The position numbers were made by a program, and so were the translations under genes. Of a DNA stretch of 64,000 bases, positions 1-12,282 are shown one piece after another. The notes beneath the pieces were generated by a model. That model made no database searches, was not told the origin of the DNA, and saw only the letters and a list, made by a program, of their open reading frames with translations. Positions within the stretch are counted from its first letter, which is position 1. Each line of letters starts with the position of its first letter. Source of the DNA: Pyricularia pennisetigena (taxonomy: Eukaryota; Ascomycota; Sordariomycetes; Magnaporthales; Pyriculariaceae); contig NW_021940920.1 of assembly GCF_004337985.1 (NCBI RefSeq), positions 418,549 through 482,548 of the forward strand, in the 5' to 3' direction.

Positions 1-1086
1 GTGGGGGGTGTACTTGGAGGTGTGGCGGTGCTAGCAATCATCATTGGTGCCATTTTCTACTTGTGTGGGAGTAGAAGCCGGAAATCAAGAGCAAGTCAGC
101 CCGAACATGGAGGCTCGGCATCATCGATGATGCGGCACATAAAGGATGAAGGCGGAGGAGGACATGCAAGCGGCGGCTCCTCATCAGCGGGAAAGGGCTC
201 AAATGCAGGGAGCGGTTATGGTCAGTACCAACATCATACTCGGATTGCCCGCACTTCGTCTTCGACTTACCAACCAACCAGAGCCGGCGATGGTACCGCT
301 GACGGAACCCGTGACGGAGACACCCAGGACTACGAGAAACGACACGGCACCGATGGATGGCAGCTTGAAGACGGCCAGCTCAGCATCTTCAACAACCCGC
401 ACCATCACCACCACAGCCCGCCCGTGGGGTCCCCGGTACTGCAGCAGCTTCGGCAAGTGGCAGCAATCCCGACCCCGCCCATCGTCGACGGCGACACCAT
501 CTATGTGCCGGTCCACCGCAGCACCATCATGTCAGCCGACTACGGCGGCCCGCCGCCGAGCCACCACACACCACCGAGGTCGCCACCCCCGAACTCGCCC
601 GTGAGCATGGCGGCGCAGATGCTTCACCGGCGGTGGCTGGCGCAAGAGCAGATCGACGTGAGCGATGCCGAGAGCGGCGTGTTTGGCATCGGCGTCAGGA
701 GGTTCCCGAGCACTAGGTCGGAGGAGCCCAGGTCGTCAACCCTGCCGACTTTGCAAGGCTCGAAGACGGCAGACAACGCAGCCTCGCATCAAGGCATGGG
801 GGCCGCACCCACTGCTCCGCAGTCCCCGCTGCCGCCACTCCCCGACGTAGCAGAGGCGAGGCGTGGAGAGGAAGCCCCGGACGTTGGTCAGCACGTAGCT
901 ACCGCAGTGACCACAGCCAGCGGCTCGCCTGATCACCAGGGCAAACCCGGCGATCTCGCGTCCCAAGAATCACCAAGTGCCGGCACCATGCACGTCAGTG
1001 GCGCCGGTGACGTGTCCAGCCCTGGCGCAGTGGCGACGGCGAGCCACTCGCTTGCAGGCTATGCGAACCCAACAGCTCGTGGTTGA
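1..1086 (+). CDS. C-terminal part of a single-pass membrane protein (5' truncated by window edge)
   Basis: The reading frame is open from base 1 to a TGA at 1084-1086, giving 361 residues of a protein that begins before the window. The visible part starts with one hydrophobic segment (residues about 2-22, Gly/Ala/Ile/Leu-rich, ending in LCGSRSRK), where the basic stop-transfer residues suggest the remainder is cytoplasmic. The tail is low-complexity: Gly/Ser-rich (50-75), a His run (about 135-139), and Pro-rich stretches (about 185-200 and 270-285). This looks like fungal cell-surface proteins with an extracellular N-terminal domain, one TM helix and a disordered tail, such as WSC or Mid2-like sensors. 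The defining extracellular domain is outside the window, so no family can be assigned. Coding character is supported by GC-rich codon use over the whole frame. Confidence 0.7.
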   Translation: MGGVLGGVAVLAIIIGAIFYLCGSRSRKSRASQPEHGGSASSMMRHIKDEGGGGHASGGSSSAGKGSNAGSGYGQYQHHTRIARTSSSTYQPTRAGDGTADGTRDGDTQDYEKRHGTDGWQLEDGQLSIFNNPHHHHHSPPVGSPVLQQLRQVAAIPTPPIVDGDTIYVPVHRSTIMSADYGGPPPSHHTPPRSPPPNSPVSMAAQMLHRRWLAQEQIDVSDAESGVFGIGVRRFPSTRSEEPRSSTLPTLQGSKTADNAASHQGMGAAPTAPQSPLPPLPDVAEARRGEEAPDVGQHVATAVTTASGSPDHQGKPGDLASQESPSAGTMHVSGAGDVSSPGAVATASHSLAGYANPTARG

Positions 1087-3589
1087 CGTCGCTTATGACT
1101 GCCGCATCCGTCCGCACAGTCCTATCCCGAGACGCAAGCCCCATTACCCATCGACCCTTTTTGTTCCGTTTCAACGCGCATCGGGAAACAGCTCAAAGTT
1201 CATCGGACGAAAGATTGATTCATTATGTTTTTCTCCCTTGTATCTCTGCGTCGTTGATCTCGGCATCAATTTCGTGGCATCCGTGTAGGTATTGCTGTGG
1301 GCTTTGGGTTGGAGCTGTTGGATGTCCTTGTTTGACCCATACCCATAAAGGGCAAAATGGTCGACAGGACAGAAACATGTTTTGGGATATATTTAGTTAC
1401 CCAGATATGACCCCTTCCACACGATGCCCCCGAAGCGTTGTTGGTTAAACCCATGGATGGCAATCTAAATGCAAAGATACTCGACATGATCGTGGTATAA
1501 TTATGGTAATGGAACGAGTATAGCCGACATTGTTTGACGTTGGCAATTGGTGATCCGACTCGAACCACTTGAAAGGGCAATCCATAGGTAAAAGGCATTG
1601 TAGAGAAACGATATCGGGTTGCCTCAAACCTACACATCGAGGGAGAATAGCTCTCAGTGGAATTGAAATGCCAGAGACTGCAACGGGAGAGACTGCAACA
1701 AACCGTAACCTCTTCATGTGGTTACCGGTTTGTCACCTAAATGTTGGAAACGGTAATACCTTGATCCAGGCGCTCATCAGTCGTTCACTGCAAGCGTTGG
1801 CAGAACTGAATTGTAGAATAATCAAAATGAAACGCTCTCAGTAATGAAATACTTGCCTGATTGAAACCCCAAATGTTCTTTCTTATACTCTACTCGAATC
1901 TAGTAATTTTGATGCTCCAATCGCTCGCTTTTTTTTTTTTTTTTTTTACACCTAGGGGGATATGCTACGAGGAGTAAGAGAGAAGGTAATTAATCCGATG
2001 AAGAGACAAAAAAGAAAAGACGAGAGGAATGCAGTAGATGCATACTATTTAAGATGTAGCCTGCCACGTGGTAAATTGTGTGCGATTGATGGGTTGCCAA
2101 AGCGGCTTTAAGCTCAGCATCACTACCAGCGATCAAGACAACCAGACAGACAGGGGTATGCCTTGACTCTGGGGGCGCATGGGAAATGTCTGATAAATTA
2201 CCTTTGCGCTTTGCTTGATTGAATGAATTTTGATCATAGCAAACCAAACATCGTGCAGGTGAGATGGGAAGCGAAATACAAGCCACCGATGCGAAGGAGG
2301 ACAAAAGAGAGCGAAGAATAGTAGAAAAGAAGAAGAAAAAAAAAAGGGGGAAGAAGGCAGTGTGAATCGAATTGACAACACTCGAGCCACGCTTTTTGAC
2401 GCGAGATCCCTACAGATTGAATCCATTCCCACAACGGATAAACGGCTAGCAAAGCGCAAGTTGGAGTGGGGAACGAACGGTTGAGAAATTTCACAAGGGG
2501 GAAGGGGAGGCTAACGTTTCCGTCCTGAGACACGGCTGAAGCAGATCCTTTGGGCGGCAAGTCCGGGAACAGAAACTCGACGAGTATTTTCTCACCTTCC
2601 TTTATTTGCTTTATTTTATTTTTTTTTATTTTTTTTTTATTTTTTTTCGTGCATGACGCACAGAGTAGGGGGCGGGGATGGCAGAGATGCAGCCACACCC
2701 GTTGTCTTTTTCTTGTTCCTTTTGCTCCTTTTTTGGTCTTTTTGGTCACGACATGGAGCCGTTGCCTTTGGTTTCGTCGCAAGGGAGAAAAAAAAAAAAA
2801 AGACCCGACTCTCAAACGTCCCGCCTATGGTCCCAACCCTCTTTGTTTGTACGCGTAGTATTTTTCTCGAAGGCCTGAGGACTTGGGACGTCTTGCCTCC
2901 GCACTGATGTCGGATTGGGAGTTCATCGCTACCAAGTGCTATCTGAGACATCAGACACATGAGACATATTGTGCCCTGAGGCGCGACATTTGCATTGTGT
3001 TGACGTCGAAAAATAACAACTGCTTGTCAAGGCCTTGATTACTGACTGCCCGACTTATGTTAAGGTTAAATGCTTAGCTTCTTAGTCAGACGCAGAATTA
3101 AGAGGAAAATATCACGAAAAAATAATTCAACTTCCATTAGCAGCGTTATAAGATAGGAGAGAATAAAGGAAAATCAATGACAAGGGGAGGTATATATAGA
3201 CGATCATCGTGGATTCCGGCAACGCTATATAGAAAATCTTGAGCCAACCCACACGAAAAAGAAACCAAAAAAAAAGAGTCGCGGGAGTAGAACCAACCGA
3301 GTCCAACCTCGTCAACCCAACAAAATGACCCAGACGAACCCGCGTAGAATCGCCTCTGATATCTTCCATCCCTCCCGGTGGCGGGTATTGCCGTTCCAAG
3401 AACGACGGGGGAGGCACTCTAAACTGGGTAGTTGAGTAAAGAGGGTATATGCCATCCCCCGGAACGACCGCCCCGGGTGTTTTTTTTGTCTTGTCAGGTG
3501 AGAGGGAAAGAAATCAAAGACGGCGAGGAAATGAGCCCCCAAGAGAAAAATTCTGTGACAACAGAGAAAGGCGACAGACCGATCACTGC
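1087..3589. other. Intergenic region, no gene seen
   Basis: It holds the 3' flank of the membrane-protein gene and the 3' flank of the minus-strand secreted-protein gene. There is a T19 run at 1929-1947, T-rich tracts at about 2600-2650 and an A-rich tract at 2790-2802. Open frames here are short, overlap one another and are dominated by Lys/Phe from these tracts. Confidence 0.6.
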
Positions 3590-4984
3590 TTATGCGTTGG
3601 CGTTGCAAGCCTGCTCTTGCTTGCGGCAATCATCCAAGGAGCCACCGCCGCCGTTGTTGACGGCGTCGGAGCAGGCGTTGTTCTGGATGGCGCACGCACG
3701 CTGAACAGCGGCCGCACGGTTGACAAAGGTCTCCCCGTTCACACGGAAGGGACGAGCCGAGTCACCAGAGTCCTCGACAGCCGGCGCGTTGGCGGCTCCG
3801 ACAGTGTTACGGCCCCTGCCCTGGTTGTTGTTCTTGCCCTGCTGGTTGTTGTTGTTCTTGCCCTGCTGGTTGTTGTTGTTCTTGGCCCCCTGCTGGTTGT
3901 TGTTCTTGCCCTGCTGGTTGTTGCCGCCGCCGTTGTTCTTGCCCTGCTGGTTGTTGCCGCCGCCGTTGTTGTTGCCGCCATTGTTGTTGCCGCCGCCGCC
4001 ACCGCCACCGCCGTTGACGACCTCGAAACGAACACAGTCGTCTTGAGCACCACGTTGGGCAACAGGCATCAGAACCGGCTGGTGGTTGGACGCACCAGCC
4101 ATGGAGCACAGACGGTAGTTTCCGGCGGGCAGACCACCATCAACAGCGGCCTGGAGACCTCCGGCGCCATCGCCGGCTTCGTTGATACCCTTGAAGAAAG
4201 AAAACTGCTCGGCGTTAAGGGGCTGGGTGGGGTTCAAGCTGCCACCAAGATCCTGGATGGTCACGTGGGTATGGCCGACAATGACGCCGCCCTCAAGTTG
4301 CTGGGGAGCCGTGTAGTAGGTCGTTTGAGCGTTGGTGAATGAACCAAGCTTCATGTTGGCAATCTTGACCTGGACGTTGAATGACTGCTGTGCCGGGATC
4401 TTGTCACCGTTCTTGGGGTTCAGGATGACAGTGGAGACCATCCTGCTTGCGGCCGGCATTTCACCCATGGTAACTGGGTTGCAAGAACCGGCCCTGTTTT
4501 GCTTGCCGTTGGTGATTGTCTTGCCGGCACAGAAGTTGATGAAGTTGGCGTTGTCACTAAGATCTCTCGTTAGCCTGACATAGCCCCAATTGCGAAGTGC
4601 AACATTGATTTGAACTCACGTCTTGGACTCGACCTGGCCAGCCTCGATGTTGCCGCCCTGCTGGCCGGTGCTTTGAGATGCCGTGTTGATAACATTCTGC
4701 TGCAGACAGGTATTACCGCCACCGCCACCGCCACCGCCGCCGCCATTGTTGTTCTTTCCCTGGTTGTTGTTCTGGTTGTTGTTCTTTCCCTGGTTGTTAT
4801 TCTGGTTGTTGTTCTTCCCCTGGTTGTTGTTCTGGTTGTTGTTCTTGCCGCGATTCTGGCCCTGTCCCCTGTTCTGTCTAGCCTCCAACCTCTTGCCCAT
4901 AGGTACGGCGTTTATTGGAAGGATGGTGGCCTCGACCATGACCGTCATGCCCATAAGGGCAATCAGCGCTGTTTTCATCAACAT
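3590..4984 (-). CDS. Secreted protein with Asn/Gln-rich repeats and a conserved fungal extracellular domain
   Basis: Two exons: 4984-4620 and 4556-3590, joined over a 63-nt intron (donor GTGAGT, branch GCTAACG, acceptor CTTAG). They encode 443 aa. Residues 1-19 are a signal peptide. Residues about 38-81 are GKNNNQNNNQ-type repeats followed by a poly-Gly run. Residues about 162-302 form a conserved domain (VILNPKNGD near its start, GHTHVTIQDL, NHQPVLMPVAQ, ending CVRFEV). I recall fungal homologues of this domain being loosely named 'ribosomal protein s17'; they are secreted and not ribosomal. A second Gly/Asn/Gln/Lys-rich tract (about 303-369) precedes a 74-residue tail with four cysteines (RAC, NAC, DDC, QAC). 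Function is unknown; a wall or matrix role is inference. The plus-strand frame of 297 aa across it is a shadow. Confidence 0.85.
4557..4619 (-). other. Intron of the Asn/Gln-rich secreted protein gene
   Basis: On the minus strand the donor is GTGAGT next to base 4620 and the acceptor is CTTAG ending at 4557, with a GCTAACG branch-point match 14 nt before it. Splicing joins AC to T and keeps the frame through DNANFINFC. Confidence 0.85.
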
Positions 4985-7900
4985 CTTGAAGTGTGTTGTG
5001 AATATATAAAACCAAAAACAATTATGCTTTTGTCGTCGAGATCAAGCTTGATATATCCGTCACCGTCGCCGGCCGGTCGGAATCGAATCTGCGATGGTTG
5101 GCTTGAGAGAAATAAAAAAAGACTAATAGATTTGCCGAAAGTCCACGATAATCGGGGGTGGTGCCAGACCGTAGAAAGTCACAGACTGCTGATACTAAAA
5201 AGTTGGAAGTGTTGCAACTAGCATCCAATAAAGGAACGAATGAATGGAAGTAGTGAATAAACCAGCACACACAGCCAAAACGAAAAAAAAGAATAAAAGG
5301 AGTGGTTGAAGAGAAAAAAATAAGAATTAAGAAGCAGTCAGGGAATTGTATAAGAAGGGGGGAACTGGTCAAATAGGCATTCCGACGAGCCAAGACTTTT
5401 GTTCTTTTATATTGATGGGGTCTGCGTTTCGCGAGCCCCTTGTGCGCCAAGCATGCGACGGACCGGGTTGGCATACACCAGGGCTGCCCGGCGGGGCGCA
5501 CGCTAAGTCTCCAGGATCCCAAAACATGAGCCAGGGACACACGACCAGGACGTGGATCCTAGGCAAGGAGACCCAGCTGACAGGGATCTTGTCGCAAGGG
5601 TTGATGGATGATGGGCCTTGAGCCTCAAACCCCGGAGGGGCTAGTCTCAGCCCTGGTCCGTACACCTCTTGACAAGCAGCTTGGTGTAGTAACAGAACGG
5701 GCACTAGCTAACCACTCCCGCCAACCTCACGCCCACGCGCAATCTACTCTGCACGTCTTCATCCGATGTTGAATGCACCCTTGATGCACATAAGCGTTTG
5801 TGTTCTATTTTTTTCTCCTTTCCCACAAGGTCAGGACCGAGAACTCACACCGGTTTGATCAAGACGGTGACTGCAACACGATGCACCCATCGCATTGAAT
5901 TGTTGTCTCTCCCGCTTGCTTGGGCACCGAATCTCAATCTCCAGGGTAGCGGGAGGTCGCCTGCACACACTAGAGATACTTGGACCATAATTTTCATCCA
6001 GTGGTATAATCTACAATCATTGTCTTGGATCTGGCCAACGTCAGCTACATGATAAACCTGCTATGTCGATCACGACCAGACCGACTTATCCGAGGAAAAG
6101 GAGAAGGGATGTCACCAAGGCACCAAGCACGAAACGCTTCCCGTGCAGGGATTAATGGTTGTGGAAGGAGACGTGAGAGAGAATTGCGCGACACGACAGT
6201 GTCCGGTTTTCTCCAGACAGCCCTACTACTCTGAGGGTTGGTGCAAGTTCACAGTGTTTGGCTGGCTTAATTGATACTGTACTCGAGGTTGCAGCGCGTC
6301 TCTGAGGTGCATATGATAGGTACTGTAGCTAGGAGAGAATGTCAGCAAAAACGTGCAGTTAACCGTAGAGGATAGGCAATCAGGCACAGGATTTGTTAGT
6401 GCTGGGAAGCAGGCGTTTAGCTGTGTCGTAGATGCGGCTGCAAGTGTCTGAGGTTCCGACTGGACCCCTGCGCCGTCCCCTAGGACAACCCCCGCTATCA
6501 CCCCACCGTCTCCAGTATTGACGAGTTCTGACCAATCAAAATTCTCGGCTACCGGCCTTCCAGGCGAGGCGGGTTTCGGGACCCCAGCGGCGATGAAGCA
6601 GGAGCGACACTTGACCCTTATTTATCGCTGGCCCCCCATCCAACGTAAACCGGGCAAGAGTCGCCCCGGCCAACGGCGACGAGGAAGGAGCTGGGAATTC
6701 ATCGGATTTAGCACGGATAGTCTTAAGGTTGTATTCATTTCAAGTTGATCGGGCGGAAAAAGGAAAGAACTCTTTCCAAATGCCGGCCAGCCTTGAATCT
6801 GAGAGTGTGGAGTACGTTTCTTCGTTTGGGCAGAAAGTTTGCAGGCAAAAGGCAGTTGCCGTTGAGGGGCCATGGAAGACGGGACGAAGAGTTCTCTTGT
6901 CAGTCGGGCCTGCCTTTTTTTTTTACCTTCTGTCGTCTGAGGTTGTTTGAACGAAGATAACGGGGAATATAACGTCGTCCAATGGTACATCTCTGCTTGA
7001 TCAAGAGGCAAGTCAGACAGACAGGTCAGCAGCTATAAACGGTTTACGTTAAACGGTATATCTCTAGGGCCAAGACTAAAACAAAAAGTGATTGATGCTG
7101 AACAGTTGGTTCCCCGATTGAACCCTCGGGGAGATCTGGAAATCTTCCAAAAAGAAAAGCAGGAAAAACGTCCTCGGCAAGGGCGGCATAGGTACATCAA
7201 GAAGACGCAACTCGCAGCATTGACGCGTGATGTACATACAGTACACTGTTTCCGGTCCGTCCCAGTTGGCAACGCCACAGGGAGATAAGATTTAAAGTTT
7301 TCACCCGTGCTTTGTTCCAAAACTTCCCTCATCCTAGCTCGCCTGTCAACTTGTCCTAATCGGGACATTCTGTTAGGGTAATCAGCCATTTTTCATCCCA
7401 TCTGTTCCCCTCAATCGAACAGGAAATTTTTCCAACGTAATCAAACCCGTCGCAGTGGCAAACACGATCAAACAACTTTGCTTCTTAGCTAGATGTTGCA
7501 TACCAAACATGTAAGATTTATTCTTGTCGCCACTTAGGCTCAGCAAGAAAAGAGGAAGAAAATGTCACCTTAGCATTAAACACTTGCGACAATGTCGTTA
7601 GGCCACCAAAAGCTCAGATGAGATGAACGATCGTTTCGAAGATCAATAACGCCACAAGTACAGCAAGTGAGCAACCCTCGTTGGTTACAACCAGTCTACT
7701 GCAGTTTGGATTCATCACAAAGCATGAAGGAAGCCAGATGAACAACCCCCGGGGTATTACTGCGACACTTTTGTCAGCAGCCAATTTAAATCCATGCAAG
7801 TCTGCGACCGACCTGCACTCCTCCCAGCCAAGCGAACAATCGGAAGCCCGGAAACGTTTAAATCTCACCGCATTGCTTATCATGACGTCAATCTGTATGT

Positions 7901-9864
7901 ACAGTATATAAGGGATGTGACTTCTTGGTATTCTGCAGCTATTCAGTACTTAGCTTCTGCCCCCTAGTCTAGAGGAAGAGGGCTGTACTGCCCAAGAAGA
8001 GGTGGAGCCTTTTCTCTTGGCTCGGATGTGTTGCCGGGCACCAACAACATATTTTGGAGGGCTTAAAAGCTATCCATGTCGCTGACAAATCCTGCTCCCT
8101 ATAACCCCTTGAGCAACTTGTCAGGTTGACGGAGAAATTTGATCTCGTATTCCTGACGTTTGCCAAAAATAAAGATTTAAGATTATGCACCGTTAGGATG
8201 ACAAGATGAGAACTGCTGGAAAGGTAACTCGGTTCTGTTTGTTAAAGCATTTTTTTTTTTTTTCATTGGAGTCGACATTTTAGCATTGTCCCTCTGAGTG
8301 CAGACGACCTGTGTTTTAGAAACCACAAAGGTGAGACAGCTGCAGACGTGGAACATGCTTGCTGAATTAGTCCCCATGAGGCTCCATCTCGCTGGGTAGT
8401 ATAGTGGAGCTCTACCACATCGCTTCGAGACTTGGCTCTTGGGGCCGCCAGGGGTGACATGCAGGGCCTCCGCCCCGCTGCCTCATTTCAACTCTGAAAT
8501 AGGGAGGATTCGGTTACAGTGATGTGACGCGACAGCAAGGCACACATACACAGGCACAAACGCACACACTCACACGCCGATACCCGTAAATTAAGGTGGT
8601 GGTCACGAAAGAGCGCGGAACGCAGCGGAGGTCTATGGGAGCAACAGAAACCTCGCCAAGCTGGCCGCTCCTCCCAATCCCACTTCGGCCTTACCCACGG
8701 AGGATTAATAAAATACTTTAAACACGCAGAACAGTGGATGATACACCACATAGATGGAGCAGACTCGAAGATCTTTACCAAAGACGCACTATGGGGACGG
8801 CACGTGGATCATACTTTATAGCAACGCTTGTCTCGTACTTTAAAATTCCGTCCATCTGGACGCGTCATTACAGCATAGGGAGGTTCGACCGCTTAGACGG
8901 CGCCGGTGATAAACATCAAGGTAGAGCTCAAACCCGTTGGGGGCCACGAACGGAGTGGAATTGAATATCGGAAAGGAAGAGGGAGAGAAAAAATAAAATC
9001 AATTTTACCCAATCCTGATTCCTACGCATTGAATAAGCGATTGATAAAGTGCACAACCCGCAAGGTGGATAACCCAGGCATCAATTCCTTCGATACGCAC
9101 CAAACCTTGTCATTTCGCTACTGTAATTAAGAACTATGTGTCCTGCATGCACAATAAATAGTCACCACCTGTCATTACACGGAAGTGCATGTTGGCGTGC
9201 GTCTAAAAGGTCCATATCTTGGTGGGGGGAATATTCATGAAAGTCTTTTTTTTTCCTCTTTTCCTTACCCTTACCGAGTTGGCAAGGGACCTATGAGAAT
9301 CCCACCTAATTGTTTGCCTTTTTTCCCACATTCATCGCCAAGACCAACTGCCACTCAAGGCATTTGATTCTCAATTGAAACTATTTTGCCCCAGGAAAGC
9401 TTTGACGTCATCCGAACAACTCCCGCTCGAAGGAAGGGAACATGGCAAACTTTAGAAGATATTTCGAATCACTAGACCCTAGTTCAACAACACAAAAAAA
9501 AAAAGAAATAGTATAGAAACGCCTACCCCTTGGATCGCTTACAAGCAAGCCACTTGGGATCCATGGATACAGAGCGAACATGGCACAAACGAAATCGTAC
9601 GAGTTTTCTACCAGGCCGGGTCCCTGCCTTGTGGGGAAGTTGCAACGTGCCACTGTACAAAGTGGAAAAGAAAATAAGAGAAGGGGGGCCATGCTCGCAG
9701 CTAAGCTTTTTAGTTTGGCGGGCGCTTGTTACAGATGATGACAGGGGTTGCTGCTGAACCGTTTTAGGGGACATGGATCACTTGAGACGAGATTGAGAGA
9801 ACCGTAAATTCTCTATGAAACAATGTCACATTTTTTACCCACATACCCATAGCCTACCTTGGTG

Positions 9865-9907
<43 letters not shown>

Positions 9908-11259
9908 CAGACTGACACTTTGACGCGTAAACCAACTGAAGTGCTGGATCCATCAACCACAATATTCTATGTTCTTGGATGTGATAACCAAGATCTTGGA
10001 CTGCTTCAATTCAGATGGATTTGCTGGGATATGACTCCTGTCCTAATTTTCATGGTTCCCAAGCGGCCGGTCTCCCAACATGAGATTAACCGACGTAAGA
10101 TTCTGTTAATTTCTCTAAGCGGTGGGATTGAACAGAATCCTGAGCGATAGGCAGCAGGAATTTGAAACCAAGGTGTGACTATCCAGTTCTCTGCGGGATG
10201 GAAAACGATTGACTGAATCCGCGCGACCGTCTCTTGACTATTAAAACTATTAAAGTTGTTTTGACAAACATTCAAAATTGTTTCATTTGTCTCGATCGAA
10301 ACTCTGCTCTTTGGGGCGTACGATATATATATATGGCATGTAGCACATAATATGATATATATGTCTCATCTTCCCACGTATGGCGCTCGTGCTTGAACCG
10401 TCTGAACTTGAACAAGTCGTAGGGCCAGCTTCGTGGTGTAGGTAGGTCGGAGCATTATTGGCACAGACGGCGGGTTATTCGTGCGAGTTTAACCTTAATA
10501 ACTTACTACAATTAAACTCTTGGCACTGCTGCGTTCTGCTGCCGATATTCCCAATTTGGCCCCTGATGGGGACTCTGGTTTGTTTAACCAGCAGGAGATA
10601 GGTAGGCTTCAACGGTTTAAAGCCGGGCGGGGTGTTAGGTTGCCCCGCTGGAATTGGGGACCACTCGTTGTGAAGCGAGACAGGGAGCAGGACAGGACAT
10701 GTCGACACGACGCCGCAGAGAAAATAGATGTCTTTAGAAATGACAATATGCAATGACAATATGCTACGTAATCATCATTCGGACCCTCACCCTGTGATGT
10801 ATCGGCCGAGACTTTGCCATTGGTCGGCTGCCTTTTTGGCCTCGAGCGCCGGCGGCCACTGCCATGCATGACTGACCCGCGGAAACGTAAGGAATAAAAG
10901 GACGCACAATAACTCACTATGACGAAAAGAGCTGCAAATCTGCCTAACTGACTTGACATGCGAATAGTCTGTTCCTGGTATATGACGGAATCATCTCAGT
11001 TGTTTGCTGTTTGAGAAGCCCAATAGATGATCATCCATATTACTTTCTAGATGGCTGAATGGAAACAAACGAATGGGCATCAACAGGCCACTCCCCAACC
11101 CCCGAGTCATGGTGTTGTGGCGCTGATCATGCCCATCAATCGCCGGCCCGAACTTCCATTTCGACACCACATTCTAGTCTAGCTCCAAACGCCCTTCCCC
11201 GCGTCAGAACGATTGCGTCTGATTCATAACTTACAACTAGCCGGAGAACCCGTAACGTG
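4985..11259. other. Long intergenic region, no supportable gene
   Basis: About 6.3 kb with only short, mutually overlapping frames (up to about 170 aa) that show no family motif and no GC-rich third positions. It includes a 42-base T run (9866-9907), a T12 run near 8252 and a short near-tandem of the 14-mer AATGACAATATGCT at 10738-10765. A weak minus-strand frame at 7389-7033 starts plausibly (MADYPNRMSRLG) but has no support beyond that. Confidence 0.55.
9866..9907 (+). repeat. 42-base poly-T tract
   Basis: An uninterrupted run of 42 T residues, the longest homopolymer in the window. No poly-A-tailed retroelement body or target-site duplication is recognisable next to it. Run length is likely imprecise in the assembly. 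Confidence 0.9.
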
Positions 11260-12282
11260 TCAAAGGTCGGTAATCGAAGAAACCGACGACGACTCGTGTA
11301 TGTTCTTGACGATGAGGTCTAGCCAACGAGCCAACCGGAAGCCGGCCCGGGCGACTTGACTCTCGATGACGGGCGCAGCCTCCTCGTAGTATTTACCGCT
11401 GAGCTCTTGGCCTTTGATGGCTTCGGGGCCTTCGGGAAGGACTAGAAGTTTGAGGATGTTTAACGGATTTGCTCCGGAGTGAAACAAAGACAGAATAAAG
11501 AAATGAATTGTAAAGACTCAGCAAGGGGTTGTGATAATCTTACCATGGCTGCAAACATAGGCATTCCCCTGCCTGGCCCATGTGAGAGCCGTGCCTACGG
11601 GATCGGCTAGATCAACCCCGTCGAGCCAACCCTCGCTCTCGGCCCGGAATCTACCGGCCCTGACCTCGCGCTCCAGCTCATCGGCCCAAGCCTTGGCGGC
11701 GTCGTACATGCCACGGCCGCGCCGGACCCCGCCGCGCAGCTTCTCGGCGATGGCGCTGTCCCAGACCGAGTGCAGGTTGTACTCGCGGCCGTGCCACAGC
11801 ACGTGGATGCCGTTGCCGCCGCGGGCGACGTTTTCGTCGTGCAGCGGCTGGTGCATGTCGCCGACGAAGTGCACGACGAACTTTGCGGCCTGGGCGCGCT
11901 CCCACGCCATGAGGCGGTCGAGGTCCATCATGCGCGACGTGTAGTTTTGCAGCGCCGTCACGACGCAGCCCTGGTCCTTGCAGTCGCGGTCCATGTCGAC
12001 GCTGCACGACCTCGGCGGGTCATCCTTGGCGTCGATGAAGTGAAAGACGCCTGTGAAGTGGCCCCATTTCGTGTACCGGATGCTGTCGGCCCAGGTCGCC
12101 ACGCCGGCGAGGTAGGCATCCGTGTCGTTGCGCAGCAGCGTCTGCAGGTAGGTCTCGGTCTGCGGCGCCACGAACCGCGACGCGAGGTACGCGACCGTGA
12201 TGTGGCCCAGACTTCCCCAGGCCAGAGCCCCGGGGAGGCCGCCGAGTATCAACGGTACGAGGGTGAGGTGGGAGAGCTGCAT
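11260..12282 (-). CDS. Secreted S1/P1-type zinc nuclease
   Basis: Two exons, 12282-11544 and 11471-11260, with a 72-nt intron (GTAAGA donor, CGGAG acceptor); 316 aa. The start was set at the ATG directly preceding a signal peptide (residues 1-21) that ends in LPGALA, giving the mature N-terminus W22, as required in S1/P1 nucleases because the N-terminal Trp is a zinc ligand. The other zinc-site residues are present: H27 (WGSLGH), D66 (TWADS), H81 (FHFID), H138, D142 and H148 (HFVGDMHQPLH), H171 and D175 (HSVWD). The family hydrolyses single-stranded DNA and RNA and removes 3'-phosphates, mostly in acidic extracellular settings. Length fits the family. A nutritional (phosphate/nucleotide scavenging) role is inference. 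An upstream in-frame extension is possible but would bury the signal peptide. Confidence 0.93.
11472..11543 (-). other. Intron of the S1/P1 nuclease gene
   Basis: The donor GTAAGA follows the codons for CSH; the acceptor AG precedes CAAATCC. The join G+CA gives Ala and continues NPLNILKLL. Without splicing the frame stops 9 codons after the donor. Confidence 0.8.

Noticed and set aside
2234..2960. Overlapping frames of 100-193 aa
   Set aside because: They derive from poly-T/poly-A tracts (Lys or Phe runs) and have no conserved segment.
3449..4342. 297-aa plus-strand frame rich in Val/Leu
   Set aside because: Reverse complement of the Asn/Gln codons of the secreted protein (AAC read as GTT); not a membrane protein.
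7033..7389. 118-aa minus-strand frame beginning MADYPNRMSRLG
   Set aside because: A plausible-looking start, but codon use and the remaining sequence give no support.
9866..9907. Poly-T run as the tail of a LINE or SINE
   Set aside because: No element body, Pol III boxes or target-site duplication next to it.
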